Made by a program: the position numbers and the translations under genes. 46,750 nt of DNA from an uncultured Bacteroidales bacterium (lineage in GTDB: Bacteria; Bacteroidota; Bacteroidia; Bacteroidales; UBA932), in assembly GCA_944323775.1 (NCBI GenBank), contig CALUTT010000022.1, positions 1-46,750 of the forward strand. Direction: 5' to 3'. Position 1 is the first letter of the stretch, and each line of letters opens with the position of its first letter. Positions 34,387 through 42,779 of this stretch are shown in pieces. Below the pieces are notes generated by a model. That model had not been told where the DNA came from, ran no database searches, and saw nothing but the letters and a program-made list of their open reading frames with translations.

Positions 34387-35376
34387 TTAAGGCCTCCCGT
34401 ATTTTTTATTGTGGAACCAGTTGTTCAACAGCGGCACCGTACAGTTCATTATCAGGATCGCGAAAGACATGCCTTCTGGATAAGATCCGAAGTAGCGGAT
34501 CATCATGGTGATAAGACCGATTCCTATACCGTATATAATTCCTCCGGCCGTTGTCATCGGAGACGTGACATAGTCAGTCGCCATGAAGCAGGCACCGAGG
34601 ACCATGCCGCCCGTGAAGATATTGAATACGGGGCCGGTATACAGATCCGGATTGGCCAGGCTGAATATGCCTGAAACGATGGCCACGGTGGCAAAAATGC
34701 TCAACGGTATCCAGATCTTGACGACCTTGCGTACAAGCAGGTAGGCAAAGCCGGCCAGAAGGGCGAGGCTGGATACTTCACCGGCCGATGCCCCGACATC
34801 CTGTATCATGTCCCTTACGGTAAGACCGCTCTCGGCAAAGAACTCGGAAACGGTTGAACCGGAAAGAAGGGCCTCCTTGAGGGCGGTCAGAGGGGTGGCG
34901 CCGCTGACGGCGTCCACGACAGGGACAAAACCGTCCGTCATGCTCCAGTCCGTCATGTATACGGGGAACGAAATCAACAGGAAGATACGTCCGGCAATCG
35001 CAGGGTTGAACACATTCTGTCCCAAACCTCCGAAAGTCATCTTGACTACTCCTATTGAGAAAACGCCTCCGATCACTGTAACCCACCAGGGAATGCTGGC
35101 AGGGAGATTCATCGCCAGCAGCAGGCCGGTAATTACCGCAGACATGTCTGAGATCGTCGACGGCCTCTTCAGGAGGAACTTGGTCACGGCCCATTCCGTA
35201 AGCACGCAGGAAGCGACGCTGACGGCAAGGACCATGAGTTCACTCCATCCGTAGAAAAGGATGGACACCAGTATTGCAGGAGTCAGCGCAATCACCACGT
35301 CCGTCATGAGGGACCTGGTGGAAGTCTTGACGTGCAGGTGCGGTGCAGGTGAAACTAGTAACTTATCCATAGTCAT
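34387..35376 (-). CDS. rnfD: Rnf complex membrane flavoprotein RnfD
   Basis: RnfD is a multi-helix membrane subunit related to NqrB, with covalent FMN. The 329-residue protein begins with LLVSPAPHLHVKTSTRSLM, typical of RnfD. It contains FGGLGQNVFNPAIAGR, the flavinylation motif SGATPL with T161 as attachment residue, and GACFMATDYVTSP near the C-terminus. About nine hydrophobic segments are visible. Met3 (35370) is an alternative start. It is 8 nt downstream of rnfC and 2 nt upstream of rnfG. Confidence 0.96.
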   Translation of the reverse strand: MTMDKLLVSPAPHLHVKTSTRSLMTDVVIALTPAILVSILFYGWSELMVLAVSVASCVLTEWAVTKFLLKRPSTISDMSAVITGLLLAMNLPASIPWWVTVIGGVFSIGVVKMTFGGLGQNVFNPAIAGRIFLLISFPVYMTDWSMTDGFVPVVDAVSGATPLTALKEALLSGSTVSEFFAESGLTVRDMIQDVGASAGEVSSLALLAGFAYLLVRKVVKIWIPLSIFATVAIVSGIFSLANPDLYTGPVFNIFTGGMVLGACFMATDYVTSPMTTAGGIIYGIGIGLITMMIRYFGSYPEGMSFAILIMNCTVPLLNNWFHNKKYGRP

Positions 35377-35384
35377 TCACATTA

Positions 35385-36761
35385 TTACTTCTTGGTGGCT
35401 TCTGCAGCAGCCTTTGCCGCAGCGGCACGCGCACGGATTGCGCCCAGAGCCTGGGCCTTTGCCTGGCGCACGTTGTCCAGCAACGGGATGTTTGCAGGGC
35501 AGCTGTACAGGCAGCATCCACATTCTATGCAGTCCTGGGCCGCGTTCTTTTCGAGTCCCTCGATATCCCCGGCCTTGTAGAGCCTGTTCAGCAGGAAAGG
35601 CTCGAGTCCCATCGGGCAGGCATCCGAGCACTTGCCGCAGCGGATACAGTTGCCTGCCGGCTTGCGCTTGGTGGACTCGGCATCAAGATACAGTATCGAT
35701 GACGACCCCTTGACGGTGCAGGCATCAAGATTGCTGATGGCCTTGCCCATCATCGGGCCTCCGCTTATTATCTTCGCGGCACCCTCGGGCACGCCTCCGG
35801 CCTGTTCTATGATGAAACTCAGTGGAGTTCCGATACGGAATCTGTAGTTGTGCATTCTGTCGGCAGGCAGACAGTTGCCCGTAACGGTCATCACCTTGGA
35901 GACAAGAGGCTTGTTCTTCTGGACAGCCTCGTAAACGGCAAGGGCCGTAGCAACGTTCTGGACCACTGCACCGGCATCTATCGGAAGGCAGCCGGACTTG
36001 ACCTGACGCCTCAGCACGGAATCGATCAGCTGCTTCTCACCTCCCTGCGGGTAGCACATCTTGAGCACACCGACCTCCATGTCACGGTAGCCCAGCTCAG
36101 AGATCGCACTTCTCAGCGCAGCGATGGCCTCAGGCTTGTTCTCCTCGACCCCGATGACACAGCGGCACCCGAGGACCTTCTGCATTATCGCGGCACCGAC
36201 CACAATCTCCCTGGGGCGCTCCACCATGATCCTGTAGTCGCAGGTCAGGTAAGGCTCGCATTCTGCTCCGTTGATTATTAGGCAGTCCGCCTTCTTCCCG
36301 GGAGCCGGGTTCAGCTTAACGTGAGTCGGGAATGTCGCTCCTCCGAGTCCTACCACTCCGCAAGCCTTGATCTTGTCCAGAATGGTCTGTCTGTCGTCAC
36401 GTATCTCCGAAACCAGAGTGTCGGAAAGATCTATTCCCTCGGCCCACTCGTCCCCCTCGACGGCAATCTCAACATGAGTGGCCGGACGGCCTGCGAGATC
36501 GTTGCGCATGGAGACGGACTTTACGGTGCCGCTGACCGGAGAATGCACGAACGCAGATATGAATCCGCCCGGTTCCGCTATCACCTGACCGGCCTTGACC
36601 TTGTCTCCCGGTGCTACAACCGGCTTTGCCGGAGCGCCCAGATGCTGGGCCATGGAAACATACACGGTCTTCGGCAGAGGAAGGGTCTCGATCGAACGTT
36701 CGCGTGAAAACTTGTTGTCCGCTGGATGGACACCGCCGATTCTAAATGACAGTTTATTCAT
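35385..36761 (-). CDS. rnfC: Rnf complex NADH-binding subunit RnfC
   Basis: RnfC is the cytoplasmic subunit that holds FMN and exchanges electrons with NAD(H). The 458-residue protein opens with the Rnf barrel-sandwich domain (GGVHPADNK; PGDKVKAGQVIAE). The NADH/FMN domain has GVVGLGGATFPTHVKL and INGAECEPYLTCDY. The two [4Fe-4S] motifs CIRCGKCSDACP and CIECGCCLYSCP follow. The C-terminus is a short Ala/Lys-rich tail. The start overlaps the end of rnfB by 8 nt. Confidence 0.97.
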   Translation of the reverse strand: MNKLSFRIGGVHPADNKFSRERSIETLPLPKTVYVSMAQHLGAPAKPVVAPGDKVKAGQVIAEPGGFISAFVHSPVSGTVKSVSMRNDLAGRPATHVEIAVEGDEWAEGIDLSDTLVSEIRDDRQTILDKIKACGVVGLGGATFPTHVKLNPAPGKKADCLIINGAECEPYLTCDYRIMVERPREIVVGAAIMQKVLGCRCVIGVEENKPEAIAALRSAISELGYRDMEVGVLKMCYPQGGEKQLIDSVLRRQVKSGCLPIDAGAVVQNVATALAVYEAVQKNKPLVSKVMTVTGNCLPADRMHNYRFRIGTPLSFIIEQAGGVPEGAAKIISGGPMMGKAISNLDACTVKGSSSILYLDAESTKRKPAGNCIRCGKCSDACPMGLEPFLLNRLYKAGDIEGLEKNAAQDCIECGCCLYSCPANIPLLDNVRQAKAQALGAIRARAAAAKAAAEATKK

Positions 36762-37629
36762 TTGTCTCCTCCTTTTTTACAGGTGAGGGCTGCACTTTCT
36801 TCGGAGTGAAGTTCACGGCATGGATGGCGCCGGTCGGGCATTCAAGCACACACTGCCCGCAGGCGACACACTTGGTGAAGTCAATGTAGCTCAGATTGTT
36901 TTCTATGGTTATCGCGCCGAACTTGCATACCTTGGCACATTTCCCGCAGCCTATGCAGGCCGCGGCGCAAGCCTTGCGCGCAACGCCGCCCTTGTCCTTG
37001 TTGATGCAGCTGACATACACGCGGCGCCTGTTCCTTGGCGTCGTGCCCATGTTGCGGATCTCGATGACGCCCTTGGGGCAAGCCTTGGCGCATGCACCGC
37101 AAGCCGTACACTTGGACTCGTCAACCACGGGAAGGCCCGTGGATGGATCCATGCTGATTGCACCGAACTGGCAGGCAGCGACGCAGTCGCCGCATCCGAC
37201 ACAGCCGTACTGACATCCGGTATCGCCACTGTACAGGGCAGCCTTGACCTTGCAGGACATCGACCCGTCATAGATGTTGGTCCTTGGCCTGTTCTCGCAG
37301 CTTCCGTTGCAGCGTACCACGGCAAGGCGGGGCGCCTGCTCCTTGACTTCATAGCCAAGAATGGCAGCCACCTTCTTCATGGTCTCGTTGCCCCCGACAG
37401 GGCAGAACTGGCTGTCAAGATTCGGCGCCTTGACAGCAGCTTCGGCAAACGCACGGCAGCCGGCAAAACCACACCCGCCGCAGTTTGCCCCGGGCATGAC
37501 CTTCTCGACCTCGTCTATGCGCGGATCCTCCTCCACACGGAACTTCTTCGACACCCAGAACAGTATCAGGGCAAGAAGCACCGCCACAACGGTCAGGATC
37601 ACAACGGTCAGAATAACAATGTTACTCAT
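36754..37629 (-). CDS. rnfB: Rnf complex ferredoxin-interacting subunit RnfB with four C-terminal [4Fe-4S] motifs
   Basis: RnfB accepts electrons from reduced ferredoxin. The 291-residue protein has one N-terminal membrane helix (3-27), then the DUF/Fe-S domain with NCGGCGFAGC and FCPVGG. Four ferredoxin-type motifs follow: CVGCGDCVAACQFGAI, CTACGACAKACPKGVI, CIGCGKCAKVCKFGAI and CVACGQCVLECPTGAI. That makes it longer and richer in clusters than the E. coli RsxB (two motifs). A Lys/Glu-rich tail ends the protein. It overlaps rseC by 1 nt and rnfC by 8 nt. Confidence 0.97.
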   Translation of the reverse strand: MSNIVILTVVILTVVAVLLALILFWVSKKFRVEEDPRIDEVEKVMPGANCGGCGFAGCRAFAEAAVKAPNLDSQFCPVGGNETMKKVAAILGYEVKEQAPRLAVVRCNGSCENRPRTNIYDGSMSCKVKAALYSGDTGCQYGCVGCGDCVAACQFGAISMDPSTGLPVVDESKCTACGACAKACPKGVIEIRNMGTTPRNRRRVYVSCINKDKGGVARKACAAACIGCGKCAKVCKFGAITIENNLSYIDFTKCVACGQCVLECPTGAIHAVNFTPKKVQPSPVKKEETNE

Positions 37630-38042
37630 TATCTCTTGATGTTAAAAATATATTCCTTCTTCAGTCTGTCGCGCAGCAGCCATACAACCAGATAGTAAAT
37701 GCACACCGCGCCTATCGCTCCGAGCCCGCTCGCAAGTTCTCCGGCTCCGGCAGCGCCGATCCCCAGCATTGCCGCCACCAGAATCAAGAAAGGCACCACA
37801 TAGGCTATCCAGACCGCCCTGTGCCCCATGGACGCCTTGAGCTGGACCTGGACCTCGTCGCCGACCTTGAGATCATCCCACGGATTGGTAGGGAGCTCCA
37901 CCAGCTTGGTCTTGGCGCTGCCCAGACCGCACATGCTCTTTGCATGGCAAGATGCACAGGCAGATTCCGAGATGATCTCCACGGATGTCATTTCGGGCGT
38001 TATGCTGACTACCCTGCCCTTATGTGAAATCATGTCAGACAT
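37629..38042 (-). CDS. rseC: RseC/MucC family membrane protein
   Basis: The 137-residue protein resembles RseC. The N-terminal cytoplasmic part has a cysteine cluster, ACASCHAKSMCG, and two membrane helices follow (about 80-125). In E. coli RseC is part of the SoxR-reducing system with Rsx/Rnf and affects sigma E signalling. In Bacteroidota it is regularly the gene before rnfB, suggesting a role in Rnf assembly or redox tuning. Three in-frame ATGs are possible (38057, 38042, 38033). I chose 38042, giving MSDMISHKG, where homologues usually begin and with an 8-nt overlap with dnaB. Confidence 0.85.
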   Translation of the reverse strand: MSDMISHKGRVVSITPEMTSVEIISESACASCHAKSMCGLGSAKTKLVELPTNPWDDLKVGDEVQVQLKASMGHRAVWIAYVVPFLILVAAMLGIGAAGAGELASGLGAIGAVCIYYLVVWLLRDRLKKEYIFNIKR

Positions 38043-39495
38043 TGTCAAACTCTCCATTCATCGCGGAATCAATTGACGCCGCCTTGATGTCAAGGGCATC
38101 GCTGAGTTCTACAAACTTGAGCTGCTCTCCCTTGAAGAGCATGTCAATATCTCTGGTCTCACCGTTACGGTGCTTCGCAATGATGATCTGGGTCTTCTCC
38201 TTGTCGCCTTCGTTTTCGCTCAGTCCTATATAGTCAGGCCGGTGGATGAAGATCACCATATCGGCATCCTGTTCAATGGAACCTGACTCCCTGAGGTCGG
38301 AAAGCTGAGGCTTACCGCTGCCGCCCTGTCTCTGGACCGCAGCCCTGGAAAGCTGTGAAAGGGCGATAATCGGCACGTTGAGCTCCTTGGCCGTAGCCTT
38401 GAGCGTACGCGAAATGGCCGCCACCTCCTGCTCCCTCATGCCGCGCAGCTCGGCAGGCCCCTGTATCAGCTGGAGATAGTCGATTATTATCAGCCTCACG
38501 CCCTTGTTCTTGACAAGGTTCTTGGCCTTTGTGCGGAATTCCATCAGCGGCAGGCCCGGCGTGTCGTCGATATATAGAGGAGCCTTGGACAGAGCCCTGA
38601 GCCTGTATTCAAGCTGAGTCCATTCGTAGTCTTCCAGCTTCACGCTGCCCTTGATCTTCTCGGCCGGAAGCCCCGACTCGGAAGTGATAAGGCGGTTGGC
38701 TATCTGAAGCGCGGACATCTCGAGCGAGAAGAACGCGACAGGCATATGGTGCTGGACCGAAGCGTTGCTTGCCAGGTTCAGCGAGAATGCGGTCTTACCG
38801 ACCGAAGGCCTTGCCGCGATTATTATGAGGTCTGAAGGCTGCCAGCCCATAGTGATGGCATCGAGAGAATAGAATCCCGACGGGACACCGTTCATTCCTC
38901 CGCTGGTCTGCTTGTCCTGAATGCTGCCCATGGCCTGGTTGATCAGGCTTCCGATGTCCTGGACCTCCTTGCGGACATTGCTCTGCACCGCATCGTAGAT
39001 CTTGGTCTGGGCCTTGTCAATCAGATCATCGACCTTGACGGAATCGTCATAGGCGTCACGAAGGATATCATAGGAAGCGGATATCAGGTCACGCTGGATA
39101 TTCTTCTGCTTGAGTATTTTCGTGTAATACTCGATATGCGCCGCAGAGCCTACCTTCTCGGACAGGCCGGCAAGCGTCACGACTCCCCCGGCATCGTCCA
39201 GAGTACCGAGTTCCCGCAATTTGTTGCTTACGGTCACAAGGTCAACCGACACGTGCTCGTTGACCAGCGCGGACATCGCCTCGAAGATCATCCGGTGCCG
39301 CGGGTCGTAGAAGCATGATGCGGAGAGTTCCTCCAAGGCCAGGTCAACGCACTCGGGTTCGAGCAGCATGGCACCGAGGACAGCCTCCTCCACGTCGGTC
39401 GCCTGCGGCGGCCTGTTGCCAAGTTCCTTGCCGAGAGTCTCGAAATCGACAGACTCGCTTTTCCTGCGTGACGCGCCTTGTCTCTGGGTTGGCAT
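38035..39495 (-). CDS. dnaB: Replicative DNA helicase
   Basis: DnaB is the hexameric helicase that unwinds the replication fork. The 486-residue protein has the N-terminal primase-interacting domain (PPQATDVEEAVLGAMLLEP) and the RecA-like C-terminal domain. Walker A is seen in ARPSVGKTAFSLNLA and Walker B in RLIIIDYLQLIQGP; the H4-type region is SDLRESGSIEQDADMVIF. No intein is present. Its start overlaps the zinc-ribbon gene (TGATG) and its end overlaps rseC by 8 nt, so the helicase is transcribed in one chain with the Rnf complex. Confidence 0.98.
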   Translation of the reverse strand: MPTQRQGASRRKSESVDFETLGKELGNRPPQATDVEEAVLGAMLLEPECVDLALEELSASCFYDPRHRMIFEAMSALVNEHVSVDLVTVSNKLRELGTLDDAGGVVTLAGLSEKVGSAAHIEYYTKILKQKNIQRDLISASYDILRDAYDDSVKVDDLIDKAQTKIYDAVQSNVRKEVQDIGSLINQAMGSIQDKQTSGGMNGVPSGFYSLDAITMGWQPSDLIIIAARPSVGKTAFSLNLASNASVQHHMPVAFFSLEMSALQIANRLITSESGLPAEKIKGSVKLEDYEWTQLEYRLRALSKAPLYIDDTPGLPLMEFRTKAKNLVKNKGVRLIIIDYLQLIQGPAELRGMREQEVAAISRTLKATAKELNVPIIALSQLSRAAVQRQGGSGKPQLSDLRESGSIEQDADMVIFIHRPDYIGLSENEGDKEKTQIIIAKHRNGETRDIDMLFKGEQLKFVELSDALDIKAASIDSAMNGEFDNV

Positions 39496-40340
39496 CAGAT
39501 GTCAGGATTAACTATGATTCTTCCGCAGTGTTCGCAGATTACTAGCTTTTTCCCGGAGCAGATGTCAATTATTCGCTGAGGAGTGATGGTATGGTAGCAG
39601 CCTCCGCATGCATCGCCATAGGTTCCGTCCCCGTTGTCGGGAAACAGGGTGACGACGGCAAGATGGTTGTGGGTGCTCTTGCGTATCCTGTCGTAAGCGC
39701 TCAGTGTCCTCTCGTCGAGCTTTGCCGTACAGGTCTCACGCTTCGCCATCAGAGTCTTCTCTTCCGCAGCGGTGGACTCCACGATACCCGCAAGCTCTTC
39801 CTTCTTGGCCGCAAGGTCTCCCTCGCGGATGGTGATCCTGTTGTCGATGTTCTCTATGTCGCGGTTGCAATCCTCTATGGCCTCGTAAGCCTCACGGATG
39901 TTCTTCTCCGAAATAGCCTTGAGAAGTTTCTGGTTCTCTATTTCCTTCTCTATCGAGTCATATTCGCGGCTGTTGGAGATATTGGAGATCTGCTTTTCAT
40001 AGTCGGCGATCTCTGACTCAAGCTCGACAATATGGTTCTTGTCTTCCTCGATCTTCGCCCTGTAGCCATCGACAGTCTGCTCGATTCCGGCCCGTTTCGC
40101 CTTCAGGGCCTCAACCTCCTTCTCAAGAGACGTCACCTCTTCCGGGAGTTCTCCACGGAGCTGCATAAGCCTGTCAATCTCGATATCGGTGCACTGAAGT
40201 TCATAGAGGGACTTCAGCTTCTGCTGCGTGTCCTGTTCACTGTCCGCAAACGACTTGCGCAGCGACACGAAAGTCTCGCGCTCGTCGATTGATGTCTGTA
40301 CTGTAGTCATTTTCCTGGTGGTAGCCATATCTTGATCCAT
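39495..40340 (-). CDS. Coiled-coil zinc-ribbon protein (CT398-like)
   Basis: The 281-residue protein is mostly a long alpha-helical hairpin/coiled coil (about 30-215) rich in Glu, Lys and Ile heptads. A C-terminal C4 zinc ribbon has the pairs CGGC and CEHCGR. Such proteins are widespread in Bacteroidota and Chlamydiae, where CT398 binds secretion and sigma-54-linked proteins; the role here is unknown. A longer reading frame upstream (ATG at 40385) is excluded, since the promoter -7 box at 40357-40364 lies downstream of that ATG. I therefore take the ATG at 40340. Met at 40328 is another option. It is the first gene of the dnaB-rnf operon. Confidence 0.85.
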   Translation of the reverse strand: MDQDMATTRKMTTVQTSIDERETFVSLRKSFADSEQDTQQKLKSLYELQCTDIEIDRLMQLRGELPEEVTSLEKEVEALKAKRAGIEQTVDGYRAKIEEDKNHIVELESEIADYEKQISNISNSREYDSIEKEIENQKLLKAISEKNIREAYEAIEDCNRDIENIDNRITIREGDLAAKKEELAGIVESTAAEEKTLMAKRETCTAKLDERTLSAYDRIRKSTHNHLAVVTLFPDNGDGTYGDACGGCYHTITPQRIIDICSGKKLVICEHCGRIIVNPDI

Positions 40341-40356
40341 GATTTTTCGCAAAGTG

Positions 40357-40385
40357 CAAAGGTATGAAATTTTTTGCGATTGCAA
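40357..40385 (-). promoter_or_regulatory. Promoter of the zinc ribbon-dnaB-rnf operon
   Basis: On the minus strand TTG (complement of 40383-40385), an 18-nt spacer and TACCTTTG (complement of 40357-40364) form a good Bacteroidota promoter. Transcription would start near 40350, about 10 nt before the ATG at 40340. Confidence 0.75.
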
Positions 40386-40390
40386 TAAAA

Positions 40391-40708
40391 TTAAAGCAAG
40401 TTCTTGATTTCCACAAGCTGGGCCCGGACTGCCCTGAGGGAATCCAGAACCTTGACTTTTGCCTCGATTTCAGACTTCCTGGCCGCCATTTCCCTGCCGG
40501 CTCCCTCGAGCGTCATTCCCTTGCCCCTGACCAGATAATGGATCTGCTTCAGGACCTCGACATCATCCGCAGAATACATGCGTACGCCCCTTGCGTTGCG
40601 CACAGGCCTGACGAGCCCCGGGAAAGAATTTGACCAGAACCTAACCAGGGAGACCTGTTCTCCGAGAATCGAGGCCACCTCCCTTATGCCGTAATAGAGT
40701 TTTTCCAT
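40391..40708 (-). CDS. MerR family transcriptional regulator
   Basis: The 105-residue protein has a MerR-type winged helix: YYGIREVASILGEQVSLVRF, followed by the wing with RNARGVRMYSADDVEVLKQI, then one dimerising helix. There is no effector-binding domain or metal-binding cysteine, so the signal is not evident. Short MerR proteins next to M23 peptidase genes are common in Bacteroidota. It starts 6 nt after the second M23 peptidase gene and ends shortly before the promoter of the dnaB-rnf operon. It could regulate either side; nothing in the sequence decides which. Confidence 0.93.
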   Translation of the reverse strand: MEKLYYGIREVASILGEQVSLVRFWSNSFPGLVRPVRNARGVRMYSADDVEVLKQIHYLVRGKGMTLEGAGREMAARKSEIEAKVKVLDSLRAVRAQLVEIKNLL

Positions 40709-40714
40709 ATTGTC

Positions 40715-41665
40715 TCAGTCCATCGACTGCATTGTGTTGACAGTCATGTATAGCATGTTCGCATATTCGTCCGGAGTCACGGATCCGAACAGATAATGTA
40801 CAGGGTCGAGAATGTAATCCCCCTGCCGCACCTCGTAGTGAAGGTGCGGGGCAAACGCCTTTCCTGTCATTCCGACGGTACCGATGCCTTCACCTCGGGA
40901 GACGGATTCCCCGCGCCTGACGGATACCGATTCCAGATGGGCGTACACCGTACTGTAGCCTCCCGGATGGGCTATTTCCACTGTCCGGCCGGTTTTGCGC
41001 GAATTCTCGACCCTCGTCACCACCCCGTCGGCCGACGCAAGGACAGAGGATCCCCTCTGGACTATGAAGTCAAGTCCCTCGTGAAACACATACGCCCCAT
41101 AGGCAGGATCGAGCTTGGTCCCGACCGAGGCACCGACCTGCGAGTACGAGACAGACTCAAGAGGAAGGCTCATCGGAGGAAGAACGGCGGAACTGTCCTC
41201 AAGGACCGAGTATGCCTCGGCAAAAGCCTTTTCTATCCGCGAGCAGACTGCAAGCAGGCTGTCGGCCTTCCCTGAAGTATATACCGCAAGTTCCTGCTGA
41301 GGAATCGTGTCGGCTGCATAAAACCTTTCAAGATGAGCCATGGGGTCGGCAGACGGGGCGCTGGAATGAAAGACCTGCTCGTATATCCTGTCATCCTCGT
41401 GCTGCAGCAGGGCAATGGCGTCTTCCAGCATCTCCTCCCTCGGGACAATTTCAGGATACATTCTCTCATACATCCTTATCTCCGACTTCATCCTGCGCTC
41501 GGCATCAGTACTGAAGAACAGTGCAAAGACAAAATACAGCACTATCGTGAGTATCAACACGAAAAGCATGTACAGAAGCACACGCGAGACTATACGCCAC
41601 ACGTTTCCCCTGATCCTGCCGAAGCGCAGGCTGTGCGGGTCAAAATCCATTGTTCTCCTGTTCAT
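40715..41665 (-). CDS. M23 family metallopeptidase, membrane-anchored (second of pair)
   Basis: The 316-residue protein has one N-terminal membrane helix (about 28-52), an alpha-helical linker of about 130 residues, and a C-terminal LytM/M23 zinc endopeptidase domain. The zinc ligands are visible as HxxxD in FHEGLDF and the HLH in APHLHYEVRQ, so an active cell-wall hydrolase is predicted, acting in the periplasm on peptidoglycan cross-bridges. The start overlaps the stop of the first M23 gene (ATGA), supporting the ATG at 41665 over Met6 (41650). merR follows 6 nt downstream. The substrate is not proven. Confidence 0.92.
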   Translation of the reverse strand: MNRRTMDFDPHSLRFGRIRGNVWRIVSRVLLYMLFVLILTIVLYFVFALFFSTDAERRMKSEIRMYERMYPEIVPREEMLEDAIALLQHEDDRIYEQVFHSSAPSADPMAHLERFYAADTIPQQELAVYTSGKADSLLAVCSRIEKAFAEAYSVLEDSSAVLPPMSLPLESVSYSQVGASVGTKLDPAYGAYVFHEGLDFIVQRGSSVLASADGVVTRVENSRKTGRTVEIAHPGGYSTVYAHLESVSVRRGESVSRGEGIGTVGMTGKAFAPHLHYEVRQGDYILDPVHYLFGSVTPDEYANMLYMTVNTMQSMD

Positions 41666-42684
41666 TCAACCAATCTCCTGCGCCGCAGGAGCTCCATCGT
41701 GCTTACGTTGACAGCCGCATCGTCTCCGCTGTTCGCCCGTCTTTCCAGCATCGCCTTGTACTCTGCCACACTCATGTCAAGATCCATATAGTTCCTTGGA
41801 TTCATTGCCCGGCCCATATAGATCACCTCGTAATGCAGGTGAGAGCCGGTAGACTTGCCCGTACTGCCCACCGTGCCTATCTTGTCTCCCCTGCTGACCT
41901 TCATGCCTTCGCGCACGTCGATAGTGCTCAGATGCGCATACCTTGTCTTGTATCCGTAGCCATGGTCTATCACGATCTGGTTGCCGTAGCCCCTGTACTG
42001 GAACGATGTGCTTTCCACGACGCCGTCGCCGGTCGCATAGACAGGCGTCCCCTGCTTGGCGGCGAAATCCTGGCCGCTGTGCCGTGCCGCCCCGCCGTAG
42101 ACAGGGTCCTCTCTCATCCCGAAGCTGCTCGACAGACGGAAATTGCCGGGAGAGGTCATCAGCGGCGGTATGTTGGGAACGCATGACATCATGTTGCCGG
42201 CAATTTCAGAAGCTCCAAGCACCTCCTTCAGAGACCGCCCGCGCAAATAGACGCGCTTTGAGAGCATGTCGATTCTGGCGGCCGTCGACTTAAGCCGCTG
42301 TCCGGCGCCGTTGTCGACAAGCTCGCGGTAGACATCGGAGCGGTCAAAGCCGGAAAGCGCCAGTTCCCTTGGAATCGGCGACAGGCCGAAGATAGACCTG
42401 TATACCTCGTCATCCCTCATCTCGATTCCGGCAAGAGTCTGGCCGCAGATGTCAAGCTGCCTGTCAAGCACATTGTACCTGGCCTCCCACGAGGCCTTCC
42501 GCCTCTTGAGAGAAGCCGTCTTCGGCAGGTCAAGATCCAGCACGGAAGTATATGTCCACAGATAAAAAGCGGCAAGGAACGGCGCCAGGAGCACAAGCAG
42601 GGTGATCCTGACATGCCGGGCATACCTGAAGGCACGCCTTTCCTCAAATGCGAGAGTCTTTCTGTTGAAGGAATACCGGGGCAT
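41662..42684 (-). CDS. M23 family metallopeptidase, membrane-anchored (first of pair)
   Basis: The 340-residue protein has a basic N-terminus, one membrane helix (about 26-45), a helical periplasmic linker, and a C-terminal M23 domain. SSFGMREDPVYGG, HSGQDFAAKQG and GSHLHYEVIYMG supply the HxxxD and HLH zinc ligands, so it should be active on peptidoglycan. I chose the ATG at 42684. A longer frame back to 42768 crosses the -7 box at 42692-42699 and overlaps the alaS promoter. That box lies only 7 nt before the ATG. It is the first gene of a three-gene unit with the second M23 gene and merR. Confidence 0.92.
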   Translation of the reverse strand: MPRYSFNRKTLAFEERRAFRYARHVRITLLVLLAPFLAAFYLWTYTSVLDLDLPKTASLKRRKASWEARYNVLDRQLDICGQTLAGIEMRDDEVYRSIFGLSPIPRELALSGFDRSDVYRELVDNGAGQRLKSTAARIDMLSKRVYLRGRSLKEVLGASEIAGNMMSCVPNIPPLMTSPGNFRLSSSFGMREDPVYGGAARHSGQDFAAKQGTPVYATGDGVVESTSFQYRGYGNQIVIDHGYGYKTRYAHLSTIDVREGMKVSRGDKIGTVGSTGKSTGSHLHYEVIYMGRAMNPRNYMDLDMSVAEYKAMLERRANSGDDAAVNVSTMELLRRRRLVE

Positions 42685-42691
42685 AAACGTA

Positions 42692-42699
42692 CAAATATA
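42692..42699 (-). promoter_or_regulatory. Promoter -7 box of the M23-M23-merR unit
   Basis: On the minus strand this reads TATATTTG, a perfect -7 match, with 7 nt to the ATG at 42684. A leaderless or almost leaderless mRNA is predicted. No good -33 TTTG is seen at the usual distance. Confidence 0.5.
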
Positions 42700-42745
42700 C
42701 TCATTTTCCGTGCCAGAATAACATTCAAAACTTTCAAAAAAGTAG

Positions 42746-42753
42746 TATTTTTG
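42746..42753 (+). promoter_or_regulatory. Promoter -7 box of alaS
   Basis: TATTTTTG matches TAnnTTTG, 26 nt before the ATG at 42780, a normal leader. The -33 region has only a weak ATT about 20 nt upstream. A TATAAT-like string (42769-42774) lies between, but is too close to the start codon to be the main promoter. Confidence 0.5.
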
Positions 42754-42779
42754 CATTTTTGTTTGCATATAATATTATT

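Noticed and set aside
40341-40385. Longer N-terminus for the zinc-ribbon protein
   Set aside because: It starts upstream of the -7 box at 40357-40364 and would not be in the mRNA.
42769-42774. TATAAT string upstream of alaS as a sigma70-type -10 box
   Set aside because: It is about 5 nt from the ATG, in an A/T-rich leader, and a proper TAnnTTTG box lies 16 nt upstream.
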